A stretch of 54,875 nucleotides of DNA from an uncultured Bacteroidales bacterium (GTDB lineage: Bacteria > Bacteroidota > Bacteroidia > Bacteroidales > P3). The notes beneath the pieces were generated by a model that had not been told where the DNA came from, searched no databases, and worked only from the letters and a program-made list of their open reading frames with translations. The DNA lies in the NCBI GenBank assembly GCA_946406015.1, contig CAMJJD010000008.1, positions 1-54,875 on the forward strand, given 5' to 3'. The translations under genes were made by a program, and so were the position numbers. This document shows positions 45,608 to 53,711 of this stretch, piece by piece; the stretch's first letter is position 1; the number at the start of each line of letters is the position of its first letter.

Positions 45608-45700
45608 TGGAATTTACAACTTTTTCCAAAAATTTAACGCAATTTTTACAACTTTTTCCGATTTTTAGCCCCTGTTTTTACAGCTTTTTCTGTTTTCGAG
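45584..45700. repeat. four 32-nt tandem repeats upstream of the second DUF4143 ATPase
   Basis: ACAACTTTTTCC starts at 45584, 45616, 45648 and (as ACAGCTTTTTCT) 45680, a strict 32-nt period. The unit core also occurs at the first ATPase promoter. The rest of the gap up to 45922 holds only CATTCCCGCATTCAC-type repeats near 45845-45915. Confidence 0.8.
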
Positions 45701-45882
45701 GGCAAAGATACGGTTTATTTCAGTTACACATTCAATTTTACTCTGCCTGCCATGCAGGCTTTGAACCAAAGGTCGCGAACACCCTGGAATAGAAAACATG
45801 ATAGTGAGTCAGCTCCTTATAATTAGATTAAATCAAGCGAAAAACACATTCCCGCATTCACACATTCCCGCATTCCCATTTG

Positions 45883-45898
45883 GTCGCCGACCTCAGTT
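45883..45898. repeat. direct repeat flanking the VbhA-like gene, left copy
   Basis: GTCGCCGACCTCAGTT. The right copy, with one difference, is at 46333-46348. Both are set in CATTC-rich repeats. Confidence 0.5.
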
Positions 45899-45922
45899 CA
45901 CGCATTCACACATCTCCTTTCG

Positions 45923-46234
45923 TTAAATAGGCCGGCCCATTTTACTCTCAATCGGGTCAACAGCTTCGATTCTGGTATAGGATATATATTCTTTCAAGCG
46001 CGACTTCTTTGCATCGCGTTCTTTTAGCAGTTCAATCACTTCATCGATGGAAATCTTTCCTTCAATGTTCCTGCGAGCAAGTTCAAGGAGATAGTCCGAC
46101 ACCTGTAGCCCATCCACCGCCTGCAAGCCGATGGCAACGCTCCAAGCCTCCGCTCTTTCACGTTGTGCCGGCTCCCCTTGGCGTATATACTCGTCAAAGT
46201 TCAAATATCCGTCCTTATTGTTGCTCATATTCAA
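45923..46234 (-). CDS. VbhA-family antitoxin, orphan
   Basis: 103 residues. The segment AWSVAIGLQAVDGLQVSDYL and the following ELARRNIEGKISIDEVIELL is the signature of Bacteroidetes antitoxins of the VbhA family, which normally precede a Fic AMP-transferase and block its active site. No Fic gene follows; the next 370 bases are repeats and then the DUF4143 ATPase promoter. The C-terminus (KSRLKEYISYTRIEAVD) is not that of the usual family, which may mean the toxin was deleted at this joint. Confidence 0.7.
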   Translation of the reverse strand: MNMSNNKDGYLNFDEYIRQGEPAQRERAEAWSVAIGLQAVDGLQVSDYLLELARRNIEGKISIDEVIELLKERDAKKSRLKEYISYTRIEAVDPIESKMGRPI

Positions 46235-46244
46235 ATATTATCTT

Positions 46245-46465
46245 TCCAATTTTCACTTACACATTTACAAATTAGCACATTCACAAATTAGCACATTCAC
46301 ACATTAACGCATTCTCACATTGGCTCCACTTTGTCGCCGACCGCAGTTAAAGATTTCCCGCATTCTCTTTGAACCCAGAACCATTAACCATTAACCGTGA
46401 ACCATTAATCATTAACCATTACCCATTACCATTACCCATTACCATTACCCTATCCGTCAATTGGC
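46245..46465. repeat. block of short tandem repeats
   Basis: 46245-46320 repeats ATTAGCACATTCACAA-type units. 46333-46348 is the right copy of GTCGCCGACCGCAGTT. 46378-46450 repeats ACCATTAACCATTAACC and CATTACCCATTACC. No gene is seen here. Confidence 0.7.
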
Positions 46466-46467
46466 CG

Positions 46468-46674
46468 TTAATTGTTCCGCAGGCTGTCGAGTTCTGCTTC
46501 GAGGTAGTCGTTGTAGAGCCTGAGGTCGGAGTTCTCGAACCGGAGCGAGTCGTTCTCCGCCTCCAGCTCCTTCGTGTAGGCCTCCAGCGCGTCGTAGTCG
46601 GCCTGCGGGACGCAGGTGTTGTCGCAGGCGAGGAAGAGGAGCGCGAGGGGCAGGTATTTGAAGAGTCGTTTCAT
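46468..46674 (-). CDS. small coiled-coil lipoprotein
   Basis: 68 residues. Lipoprotein signal MKRLFKYLPLALLFLAC (lipid Cys 17), then a heptad-rich helix (ALEAYTKELEAENDSLRFEN) to the end, like a miniature Lpp. Function unknown. AT-normal composition. Pairs with the next small lipoprotein gene, 31 nt upstream on the same strand. Confidence 0.7.
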   Translation of the reverse strand: MKRLFKYLPLALLFLACDNTCVPQADYDALEAYTKELEAENDSLRFENSDLRLYNDYLEAELDSLRNN

Positions 46675-46705
46675 ATCAAGAATTAGAGAATTGGAGAATT
46701 ATTCT

Positions 46706-46909
46706 TCAGAAGTTGATTGTGGTGTCGCCCATCCAGACGGTGTCCAGCCGCAAGCCGTCCGGCTGCTTGTCCCAGAAGGCCCCGGGGTTGCTGTCCGTCC
46801 ACGTGGGGTGGTCTTCGTAACATTCGTACCCCGCCGGCCCCTCCTGCTTGCTGCAGGAGAGGAAAAGGAGTGCGAATGCGACAGGTAATATAATGTGGTT
46901 ATGTAGCAT
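46706..46909 (-). CDS. small lipoprotein, unknown function
   Basis: 67 residues. MLHNHIILPVAFALLFLSC is a lipoprotein signal (lipid Cys 19). The remainder (YECYEDHPTWTDSNPGAFWD) has no known family. It ends 2 nt after the start of the RM gene's 3' boundary, so it could be read from the RM transcript. Confidence 0.6.
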   Translation of the reverse strand: MLHNHIILPVAFALLFLSCSKQEGPAGYECYEDHPTWTDSNPGAFWDKQPDGLRLDTVWMGDTTINF

Positions 46910-46911
46910 TA

Positions 46912-49203
46912 CTAAATATTCTTTGAATACGGAAGGGATTTAATGTAATCTTCCATGAATTGCCAGTCGGGAGTTTCTGTACCTGCTATGACGGGTAATT
47001 TTATTTTGATCTTTTCCGTATCATTTTTTCTACATTGACGGCCATAATCCCATTTGTAATTTTCACTAAAGTTGATAATCGTGATAAGAAACATCCCAAT
47101 ATATGGATTCATACGAGTATCTTTTTTTGTAATAAAAACGTTAACATCGCTTGTTGCAGAGAATGGGGATGGTTGATAGAATGCAGTACATCCCACTTTC
47201 CCTGTCATTATCTGGTTCCCCTCAAAATCAGGTTGTAAATCAACGTATTGAGCAACCGCATTATTATTCGCAGAAGCCGAACAATATGGAGTATTCCCTG
47301 TTTCATATTCTTCAGGATAATAATAATGACCAGGGCTGATTTTGAAAAGCTTATCTATGGGAATCCATTTCCATTCGTCCACAGATAACTTAATACTTTT
47401 TTTTGTATGCGGTTTATTATCATAGACTCTTGGGATTGAATAGTCATCATGTTTCATCAAGAACGATGAATAATCCCTCATGGAATCTATAAAAAGTTTA
47501 TCCGAAAGAGGTTTATAATCCGTTTCCATATATGCTTCTGCACACCATTCGTCATTATAGCCAACTTTATGGGTAACAGATATTCCTGGTTTGTTTGTCC
47601 TATGTTCGTACAATTCAATCCACAGTGCCTCAATCGTTTCCCATTTGTCTCTACTATCTACTCGTCCAACACCTTTACGTTTTTCAAAACCGTCATCTTT
47701 ATAAAATCCGAAGAAAGTATCTTTGTCAGTATCTGCATGAGGTTTTCCTAAATCAAATACCATACAACAGGCAACGGCGCTAGCTCCTGGGTAGAACATT
47801 TCTGAAGGAAAAGAGAACACAGCGTCAAGCGTATGGTGTTCTAAGATGGATTTTTTTATCTGTGCAATTATACCGCTTTCTCCTATTGCCGCCTGCATTG
47901 GCAAGAGAGTAATCAGTCTCCCTTTATTTACTGCATTAGCTACATATTCAACAAAATACAATCCCTTTGATGGGTCTGTGGTAGATTTTCCCCAGGTCTT
48001 TGCATAGTCCTTGTCAACTTGTTTTTTACTCGCATTGTATGGAGGATTCATCAAAACCAAATCCACGTCTGCATTTCTAATAAAAGTTTCCTTCTCAAAA
48101 CAGGAGCCGCAATATATATTGGAATTACCATCGCCATGTATCAGCATATTTGTAGTTGAAAGGCCATATACTTTCTTATCTGACTCTATTCCAAAAATTT
48201 GATGTTGTTTCACATGGTCGCGTTCACTATTTGTTTCGCATTTTGAAAGTGCTTGTGACATCGCTTGAACAAGAAAAGTTCCACTACCACAGGTCGGGTC
48301 AAGTACTCTCGTTTTACGTGTAATATGACTCACTTTACACATAAAGTGAGCAATATGATTAGGGGTAAAAGCTTGATTCTTATCTCCTTTTTGAACATAT
48401 TTATTGAATGTGGTAAAGAAGTAGCTCAAAATATCATGTCCTTCTGTACTGGCTTCGTTGATATATGGTAAAATTTGGTCTTCAATAAAGGCAAGTAGTT
48501 TAATAAAATTGTCCGCATCAATCTTCTGAACATTTTGATCCTGCAGAACTTCAGTATCAAGCACAGATATTTTATTGGCCTTATCAACACTATCCTGAAG
48601 CAGTGTACCTAAAGTACCCTTTATTCCTGCTAAAATCTGACTTGTGGTTAAATTTTTGTAAACTAGACCCTCCTTAAGTGCCAATAAACATGTCCCTACA
48701 AATTGACTACGCAATCCCTCTTGTATTCCATTATCATGAAGCATACGATTAAGAGTGGCGGTGTTCTCTAATACCTTTGTTTTGTCATTGACATTATGTT
48801 TTTGAAAATATGAAATATATTCTTCTAATGATTTCAGTTTTGTATCAGACAACTCCTCATCATATCCGTTTGCAATTTTCCAAACCCTAAGAGAACCATC
48901 GTGTGTACCTGCAAGAATCGCTATTATTTTTGTGTGATTAGATAATTCCTTTTCAAGTTTTACATAGTCGAACAGTTGATTTATATCGGCCTTCTTGAAT
49001 TTTTTATCTTTTGTCTCAACAAGAATTGCAATTTTATTTTTTTCATCAAAAAAACGAATATCAAGTTTAAAATGACCTGTCAGATGCCGGTCAAAATCTT
49101 TTTGATAGCTGTACTCGCCATTTTCTATATTATCAGTATGATATTGGCGACCAATTATGTCAATTATTTTAATGCGAGGCAGCCGTTTAATCTGACTATT
49201 CAT
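46912..49203 (-). CDS. single-chain restriction-modification enzyme (type IIG-like)
   Basis: 763 residues. N-terminal PD-(D/E)xK-type nuclease with Asp48 and Glu63-x-Lys65 (LDIRFF...ILVETKDKK). Helical linker 120-270. N6-adenine methyltransferase with motif I VLDPTCGSGTFL (300-311) and motif IV NPPY (386-389). C-terminal region from about 610 (DEWKWIPIDKLFKISPGHYY) is an HsdS-like target-recognition domain. One polypeptide thus holds cutting, methylation and specificity. AT-rich relative to the backbone, so probably acquired. Controlled from a promoter beyond a large inverted repeat. Confidence 0.88.
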   Translation of the reverse strand: MNSQIKRLPRIKIIDIIGRQYHTDNIENGEYSYQKDFDRHLTGHFKLDIRFFDEKNKIAILVETKDKKFKKADINQLFDYVKLEKELSNHTKIIAILAGTHDGSLRVWKIANGYDEELSDTKLKSLEEYISYFQKHNVNDKTKVLENTATLNRMLHDNGIQEGLRSQFVGTCLLALKEGLVYKNLTTSQILAGIKGTLGTLLQDSVDKANKISVLDTEVLQDQNVQKIDADNFIKLLAFIEDQILPYINEASTEGHDILSYFFTTFNKYVQKGDKNQAFTPNHIAHFMCKVSHITRKTRVLDPTCGSGTFLVQAMSQALSKCETNSERDHVKQHQIFGIESDKKVYGLSTTNMLIHGDGNSNIYCGSCFEKETFIRNADVDLVLMNPPYNASKKQVDKDYAKTWGKSTTDPSKGLYFVEYVANAVNKGRLITLLPMQAAIGESGIIAQIKKSILEHHTLDAVFSFPSEMFYPGASAVACCMVFDLGKPHADTDKDTFFGFYKDDGFEKRKGVGRVDSRDKWETIEALWIELYEHRTNKPGISVTHKVGYNDEWCAEAYMETDYKPLSDKLFIDSMRDYSSFLMKHDDYSIPRVYDNKPHTKKSIKLSVDEWKWIPIDKLFKISPGHYYYPEEYETGNTPYCSASANNNAVAQYVDLQPDFEGNQIMTGKVGCTAFYQPSPFSATSDVNVFITKKDTRMNPYIGMFLITIINFSENYKWDYGRQCRKNDTEKIKIKLPVIAGTETPDWQFMEDYIKSLPYSKNI

Positions 49204-49245
49204 AGGCTATTGGGATGATTTTAATATAAAAAGAAATCCGTGAAA

Positions 49246-49375
49246 CTTTCTGTTGTGTACGGAGGTTCTCGACTACCTACTATCACATACAAGAAAGCCC
49301 ACGGATACCCGTGAGCGTTCTGCCTTCTTGTGTGATAGTATAGAAATTGTCGAGATTTCCGTACACCTAGAAAAG
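49246..49375. repeat. large inverted repeat with nested hairpin upstream of the RM gene
   Basis: Left arm 49246-49297 and right arm 49323-49375 pair over most of about 45 bases with small bulges (TGTACGGA, TACTATCACA and CAAGAA segments match their partners). The short centre contains CACGG/CCGTG, a further hairpin. It lies in the untranslated leader of the RM gene, given the promoter at 49470-49501. Confidence 0.75.
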
Positions 49376-49469
49376 CAAAAACGCTTCTATATTATGTCTT
49401 TATTCTATTATTCTATTTCTCTGTTTCTATACTGTTTTCTTTGTTATTTGTCATTTCATTTTCAAGGTG

Positions 49470-49501
49470 CAAAGATACGCATTATTTCCGAACCTACCAA
49501 A
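49470..49501 (-). promoter_or_regulatory. promoter of the restriction-modification gene
   Basis: Minus strand TATCTTTG (49470-49477) and TTTG (49498-49501) at 20-nt spacing, an excellent consensus. The start codon is 265 nt downstream, which leaves a long leader. Confidence 0.7.
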
Positions 49502-49615
49502 GTGTTTTTTTTAAGGTGACTGTAATCTTTGGCCATGCAAGCGTTCACACGCCTTTTAACAGAGCCGTGTTGAGAACTTTGTTTCGTGGTGAATGCATTT
49601 CTTCGTACTTTTGCA

Positions 49616-49623
49616 AATTATTC
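49616..49623 (+). promoter_or_regulatory. -7 box of the unknown two-gene module
   Basis: TACTTTTG, 38 nt before the ATG at 49662. No good -33 at 19-21 nt. Confidence 0.45.
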
Positions 49624-49661
49624 AACAAGAGCATTGAGCAGGGAATTAATTTATAAAAGAT

Positions 49662-50672
49662 ATGGAAAAATACGCGATATACAGGTTTGAACTGTCCAAG
49701 CTGAATAGAATTCAAGGTGACTGGACGCAGGGCGACGAAGTTGTCGCCCCCAAAATGGATCATGCTTACGAAAACTTCGAGCATGTGTTTGGTGAAAAAG
49801 GGACAGAGGTAAGAATGCAGGTAGAGCAGAAATCAGGCGGAGGGAAAAAGTTCCCCTGCAGAGTGATGGCCCACGAACGCAACATCATCTTGTTAAGACT
49901 CGCCAACGTCAAAAATGTAAGTGTCTACGAATCAAAGCAAACAGATGGCCCGATACCGCCTATCGAAAAGAAACAATACGAGTCTAATCCCTTCAAATAT
50001 ATACTAATTGACAACAGACCTGGAAAGTCCCAAATGGCCATAGAGATAGAATCAGAAGCGTGGAACAATACAAAAACGGTAAGTTGTTTGCTTCAAGATA
50101 ATCTGAACCGCGAATTAAAAAAGTTCGGATTAGAAATCAAAATATTTCCAAAAGTGCAAAAAAGTGACTTCTGGAGTTATGTAAATTATCGTAAAAAATA
50201 TGAACATAAGTATATTAAGCGGATGACCTTCAATTTCCCAAATGCGAAGATTCGTCCAGAGATAGAATCCTCTTTGGGATTAAGCAATCACCTGAAAAGC
50301 CTGATGGAATTGGTAAATAGTCTTGGTGGAGCTCAAGGAGAGTTGTCGCTACAGTCATCGGCAAAAGACTATTTGATAAAGCGGAAGCAGGCTGATATCA
50401 AAAACATCGTGGCTCTTTGCGCAAGTTCTGATTACTCTCTTAGCGTTACGTTTGATGATGATGTCACCTACAGATGCAATGAGTATATCCGAGCGGAATT
50501 TCCAATGAATAATGCCGCTTTGGATGATTTTAAAATCGGCCAGACAGCAACATTACTTGAGTACAGTATTGAACATTGGTTAAATTGGGTTATTGAACAA
50601 ACAGAAAACTATCAAGATGCAGAACAAATTAAACCAAAACCAAATAGAAAGAATAAGAGAAAGGTATCATGA
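49662..50672 (+). CDS. uncharacterised protein, first gene of a two-gene module
   Basis: 336 residues, cytosolic (no signal or membrane segment). The N-terminal 100 residues are mostly beta-predicted (MEKYAIYRFELSKLNRIQGD, GKKFPCRVMAHERNIILLRLAN). The middle has a highly charged, helical stretch, and the end is a Lys/Arg tail (PKPNRKNKRKVS) that could touch nucleic acid. I do not recognise the family and see no enzyme motif. It is AT-rich, divergent from the RM gene, and overlaps the next gene. Confidence 0.75.
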   Translation: MEKYAIYRFELSKLNRIQGDWTQGDEVVAPKMDHAYENFEHVFGEKGTEVRMQVEQKSGGGKKFPCRVMAHERNIILLRLANVKNVSVYESKQTDGPIPPIEKKQYESNPFKYILIDNRPGKSQMAIEIESEAWNNTKTVSCLLQDNLNRELKKFGLEIKIFPKVQKSDFWSYVNYRKKYEHKYIKRMTFNFPNAKIRPEIESSLGLSNHLKSLMELVNSLGGAQGELSLQSSAKDYLIKRKQADIKNIVALCASSDYSLSVTFDDDVTYRCNEYIRAEFPMNNAALDDFKIGQTATLLEYSIEHWLNWVIEQTENYQDAEQIKPKPNRKNKRKVS

Positions 50673-51525
50673 CCATCCTCTATATGTGGCATGCAAGCGT
50701 GCATTTGGGCAATATGAGACTCAAATGCAACGTTTGCTTTTTGCTCCTGAGGAGATTTTCCTTGAGTCCGCTATTATTCTCGACAACTTGCTGACAGAAC
50801 CGGAAAATGCTAAAAAGTATGTCTCTGACCTCTGGATAGAACTAAAGAGAAAGATAAGGTATTGGGATAGGGATGCTCCTCAAGATGATTTGGACAAGAT
50901 TGTGGGCGCTATCCTTTATGTTGCGGCGGCGGTTCTTTGTCATCATCCACACCCTTTCTACAATGACGAACTAAAAGAAATGATGCTTTCAGAAACAAAA
51001 GGGCAAATGAAGGTCTCTGCTAAAGAGGAAGAAAGATTTATTGTGCAACTGTCTCTTTGCGCCGAAGGTCTGGACAACTGGCTTATGGTATACATTGAGA
51101 GTGACACCTTGTTATCAGAGGAAATACTTGCAAATGATGCCGCAAATGGAGAATCTGGCAACTCATCGGTTCCGCATCACTTCTCATTGTCGAACGAAGA
51201 GGCGAACATTGCACGACTGAAAAGAGTTTTGGCAAAATTGAAGAAAGACAACTACGTGCATAAGGACACGAAGGTAAAAGACTGGATATTCGTATGTACT
51301 GGTTATGGCGAAGAACCCGACAACCCAATTCTATGGCTTAAGGATGATGATGAGTTGGGGTATTTTATACAACAGTTCTTTAGTGATAAAAAGAAATGGG
51401 ATAGAGCTGTACATTGCTTCCTACTCAAAAACAATGATGTCCCCAATGCAACAAATCTGCGTACTAATGCTACTAAAAAACCAGAAAAAACCGAACCTCT
51501 ATTTAAGATTATACACACAAAGTAG
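50617..51525 (+). CDS. uncharacterised protein, second gene of a two-gene module
   Basis: 302 residues from the ATG at 50617 (50593 is an alternative), overlapping the first gene by about 55 bases. Mainly helical: QIERIRERYHDHPLYVACKR, AILYVAAAVLCHHPHPFYND, and a conserved-looking EEANIARLKRVLAKLKKD. No family recognised. The overlap shows that both proteins are made together. Position beside an RM gene suggests a defence or mobile-element role, by context only. A terminator follows at 51566. Confidence 0.7.
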   Translation: MQNKLNQNQIERIRERYHDHPLYVACKRAFGQYETQMQRLLFAPEEIFLESAIILDNLLTEPENAKKYVSDLWIELKRKIRYWDRDAPQDDLDKIVGAILYVAAAVLCHHPHPFYNDELKEMMLSETKGQMKVSAKEEERFIVQLSLCAEGLDNWLMVYIESDTLLSEEILANDAANGESGNSSVPHHFSLSNEEANIARLKRVLAKLKKDNYVHKDTKVKDWIFVCTGYGEEPDNPILWLKDDDELGYFIQQFFSDKKKWDRAVHCFLLKNNDVPNATNLRTNATKKPEKTEPLFKIIHTK

Positions 51526-51527
51526 AC

Positions 51528-51671
51528 TACAAGCGGACTACAGCGCACTACATTTTCAATAATAAGGCATACTTTTTAGTATGTCTTTTTTTGTTTGCAT
51601 TTCAGTCAGATGCACACATATATACTGGCAAACTACAATTACGTCACACAGTCCGTGTAGTCCATTGTAGG
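51528..51671. repeat. inverted GGACTACA-type repeats around the terminator
   Basis: GACTACAAGCGGACTACAGC at 51533-51552 and, in reverse, GTCCGTGTAGTCCATTGTAG at 51651-51670. The two sides are imperfect complements that enclose the terminator. Confidence 0.5.
51566..51593 (+). terminator. intrinsic terminator of the two-gene module
   Basis: GGCATACT (51566-51573) pairs with AGTATGTC (51578-51585), followed by a run of T. Confidence 0.75.
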
Positions 51672-51694
51672 CTCAAAAAAATGTTGCATCTTTG
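51664..51694 (+). promoter_or_regulatory. promoter of the mobile-element block
   Basis: TTG at 51665-51667 and CATCTTTG at 51687-51694, 19 nt apart; the -7 box differs from consensus at the first base. It precedes a structured leader. Confidence 0.45.
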
Positions 51695-51700
51695 CACCGA

Positions 51701-51807
51701 ATTCACTACCGGACAAAAGCTGAGCACGGCTCCGGGCACGGGATGAAAAACGCCTTTCTATATCATCGTGCATGTGCCAGAAGGCATTTTAATACCATTA
51801 ATAAGAA
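51701..51807 (+). ncRNA. structured 5' leader with a possible pseudoknot
   Basis: Three helices can be drawn: CCGGA/TCCGG (51709-51713 with 51731-51735); GGCAC/GTGCC plus GATGA/TCATC (51735-51746 with 51763-51778); and AAAACGCCTTTCT/AGAAGGCATTTT (51747-51759 with 51779-51790). The left side of the third helix lies in the loop of the second, the layout of an H-type pseudoknot. It ends 18 nt before the start codon. Confidence 0.5.
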
Positions 51808-52203
51808 ATGAACAAGGTATTTAAATGCAACAGTAAGGCAGGTTCAAAGAAATCGAACAACCCTCGCCGGCGTAACAACAATACCGACCTCTGCGTCGAC
51901 CTGAAAACCCGTCTCCGCCACGACCGCATCGCGGTAATCGGAAAGAACTATCCCGGCGTGCTTAGGCGCGACGAGGAGTGCCACTACACTTTCACCGAGA
52001 CCGCCAACGCGGACAAGCGCAACCCGCGGGTCTTCGAAGGCAAATGCATCACGGTCACCCGTAGGGATGACGGGACGCTGCGCCTGAACTTCCGTCCCGT
52101 GACGATGGGAGCGGACTTCAACGCCGCCACCTACGCCACCGACGTGGCCAACGAAATCCTCTGGGCCCTCACAAGCCTCCTAGGGAAGGAGGCGAGGAAG
52201 TAA
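51808..52203 (+). CDS. small basic protein of a mobile-element block
   Basis: 131 residues. The N-terminal 28 are Lys/Arg/Asn-rich (KAGSKKSNNPRRRNNN) and likely disordered or DNA-binding. The rest is a compact beta domain (CHYTFTETANADKRNPRVFEGKC starts it) ending in a helix (ATDVANEILWALTSLLGK). Family not recognised. It precedes the DUF3987-like and primase-like genes. The return to high GC here marks a different origin from the RM-module region. Confidence 0.65.
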   Translation: MNKVFKCNSKAGSKKSNNPRRRNNNTDLCVDLKTRLRHDRIAVIGKNYPGVLRRDEECHYTFTETANADKRNPRVFEGKCITVTRRDDGTLRLNFRPVTMGADFNAATYATDVANEILWALTSLLGKEARK

Positions 52204-52228
52204 ACCGGTCGCGGAGGATGCGTTCCTT

Positions 52229-52359
52229 GTTCCGCGTTCCAATTAGAAAACAAGTTGTGAAATACCCCTTTTAAGAGTTTATAAATACTTAATATATAAG
52301 TAGATATATAGATAATAGGAGAATTGGAATACTCGAAAAAATTAATTGGAACGCGGAAC
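52229..52359. repeat. 17-bp inverted repeat around an AT-rich core, origin-like
   Basis: GTTCCGCGTTCCAATTA (52229-52245) and its perfect complement (52343-52359) enclose about 100 AT-rich bases. The right arm continues as tandem CGGAACG units. It lies directly upstream of the replication-type genes. Confidence 0.6.
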
Positions 52360-52406
52360 GCGGAACGCCCGCAGCCACCATCTATTCACTAAAAAGCATA
52401 ACGACA

Positions 52407-53711
52407 ATGAGATACGACATTAGTAAACCGTCGGCACCTGCGATGCCGGCTTTAGGAAAGGGCACAGAATGTATACGTCTGCTGCTCACGCAGGCCTCGA
52501 AAGATATGTATGAACCCCTCGTGCCGATGTTCTTCCCCGTACTGGGCGCACACCTCAGCGGCGCAGAATTCCAGTACCCCGACCTCAGTTGGAAGGAGCC
52601 GACGGGCATGATGGCCAACCTGGTGGGCGATTCGGGCTGCAACAAGGGCCAGCTGACGAACCTCGTGGAGGCCATCTGCCGCGACTTCCGCCAGCACGAC
52701 GAGGCTGAGCTAAGGAAACTCGTCGAATGGTCGAAACAGGTCAAGACAAAGAGCGCCAACAAGGAGAAACCCGCGCGTCCGGAAGTGGCTATCTGGTTCC
52801 CGCCCTCGGACACCACACGTCCGGCATTCATCCAGAACGCAATGGCGCTGGAGAATCTGGGCGGCCGCACGCAATACCTGAATATGCCCGAGGTGGAGAT
52901 GGCCGACGGCATGTGCGGCGGACACAAGCAGGTGTCGCAGATGCTGCGCAACATCTACGACCGCCAGCGGGCCGGCGCCCTGCGTGCCACGGCCGACGGC
53001 GTCACCGGCAACCCCATCCTGCGCGCCAACCTGACGCTCTCGGCCACACCCGTGTCGGCCCGCAAGTTCTACAAGAACGACCTCTTCAACGGCACCTTCG
53101 GCCGCATGGTCTTCTCCTACAAGGCCCGCGCCAGCCGCGACGGCCGCATCCCCCGCCAGGGGCGCTACAACGACGAGTTCTACCGCAAGCTTGACGAGTT
53201 CCTTGCGCGGCTCGATATCTGCAAGGGGCGCTTCATCGTCCGTCCGCTCAACAAGCTGACCGACAAGCTTGCCGCCGACATGGCGTCGCTGGCCGACCTG
53301 GCCGACGACGACGTGCTGTGGGATTGCTCCAAGCGCGCCCTCATGTCGGCTTGGAAGGCGGGCTGCATCATGTGGGCACTCAACGGTCAGACGTGGACAC
53401 GCTCCATGGGCGACGTGGTGGAATGGCTCGTCTACCGCGACCTCTGGAGCAAGATGCAGCTCTTCGCCGACCTGCTGGGCAAGGATGCCGACCCGATGGG
53501 CGATGCAGAGCGGCGCGGACCGAAGATTATGCTCGACAGCCTCCCCACCACCTTCAACGAGGCACAGCTCGAAGCACTCCGTCTGGAGCTCGGCAAGAGC
53601 AAGGAGGGTACCGGCAGCCAGCTGCGCAAATGGGTGTACCGCAAGTTCATCACCCACAACACGCAGACGGGACTTTACACGAAAACCGAAGAATACCTTA
53701 ACCGCAAATGA
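52407..53711 (+). CDS. DUF3987-like mobile-element protein with degenerate P-loop
   Basis: 434 residues. The region NLVGDSGCNKGQLTNLVEAI (about 72-91) has the shape of a Walker A loop but lacks the usual GK[ST]: the sequence is GCNKGQ. RPEVAIWFPPSDTTRPAFIQ and LRANLTLSATPVSARKFYK resemble DUF3987 proteins of Bacteroidales mobile elements, which are related to primase-helicases. ATPase activity is therefore uncertain. The stop overlaps the primase-like start by 4 nt. Confidence 0.7.
   Translation: MRYDISKPSAPAMPALGKGTECIRLLLTQASKDMYEPLVPMFFPVLGAHLSGAEFQYPDLSWKEPTGMMANLVGDSGCNKGQLTNLVEAICRDFRQHDEAELRKLVEWSKQVKTKSANKEKPARPEVAIWFPPSDTTRPAFIQNAMALENLGGRTQYLNMPEVEMADGMCGGHKQVSQMLRNIYDRQRAGALRATADGVTGNPILRANLTLSATPVSARKFYKNDLFNGTFGRMVFSYKARASRDGRIPRQGRYNDEFYRKLDEFLARLDICKGRFIVRPLNKLTDKLAADMASLADLADDDVLWDCSKRALMSAWKAGCIMWALNGQTWTRSMGDVVEWLVYRDLWSKMQLFADLLGKDADPMGDAERRGPKIMLDSLPTTFNEAQLEALRLELGKSKEGTGSQLRKWVYRKFITHNTQTGLYTKTEEYLNRK

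Noticed and set aside
45584-45700. CRISPR-like array
   Set aside because: The four 32-nt units are contiguous with no spacers and degrade along the array, and no cas genes are near.
49246-49375. Invertible promoter of the RM gene
   Set aside because: The segment between the arms is only about 25 bases and holds no promoter; the visible promoter lies outside the repeat.
49204-49661. Retron-like msr/msd for the structured region
   Set aside because: No reverse transcriptase gene is adjacent.
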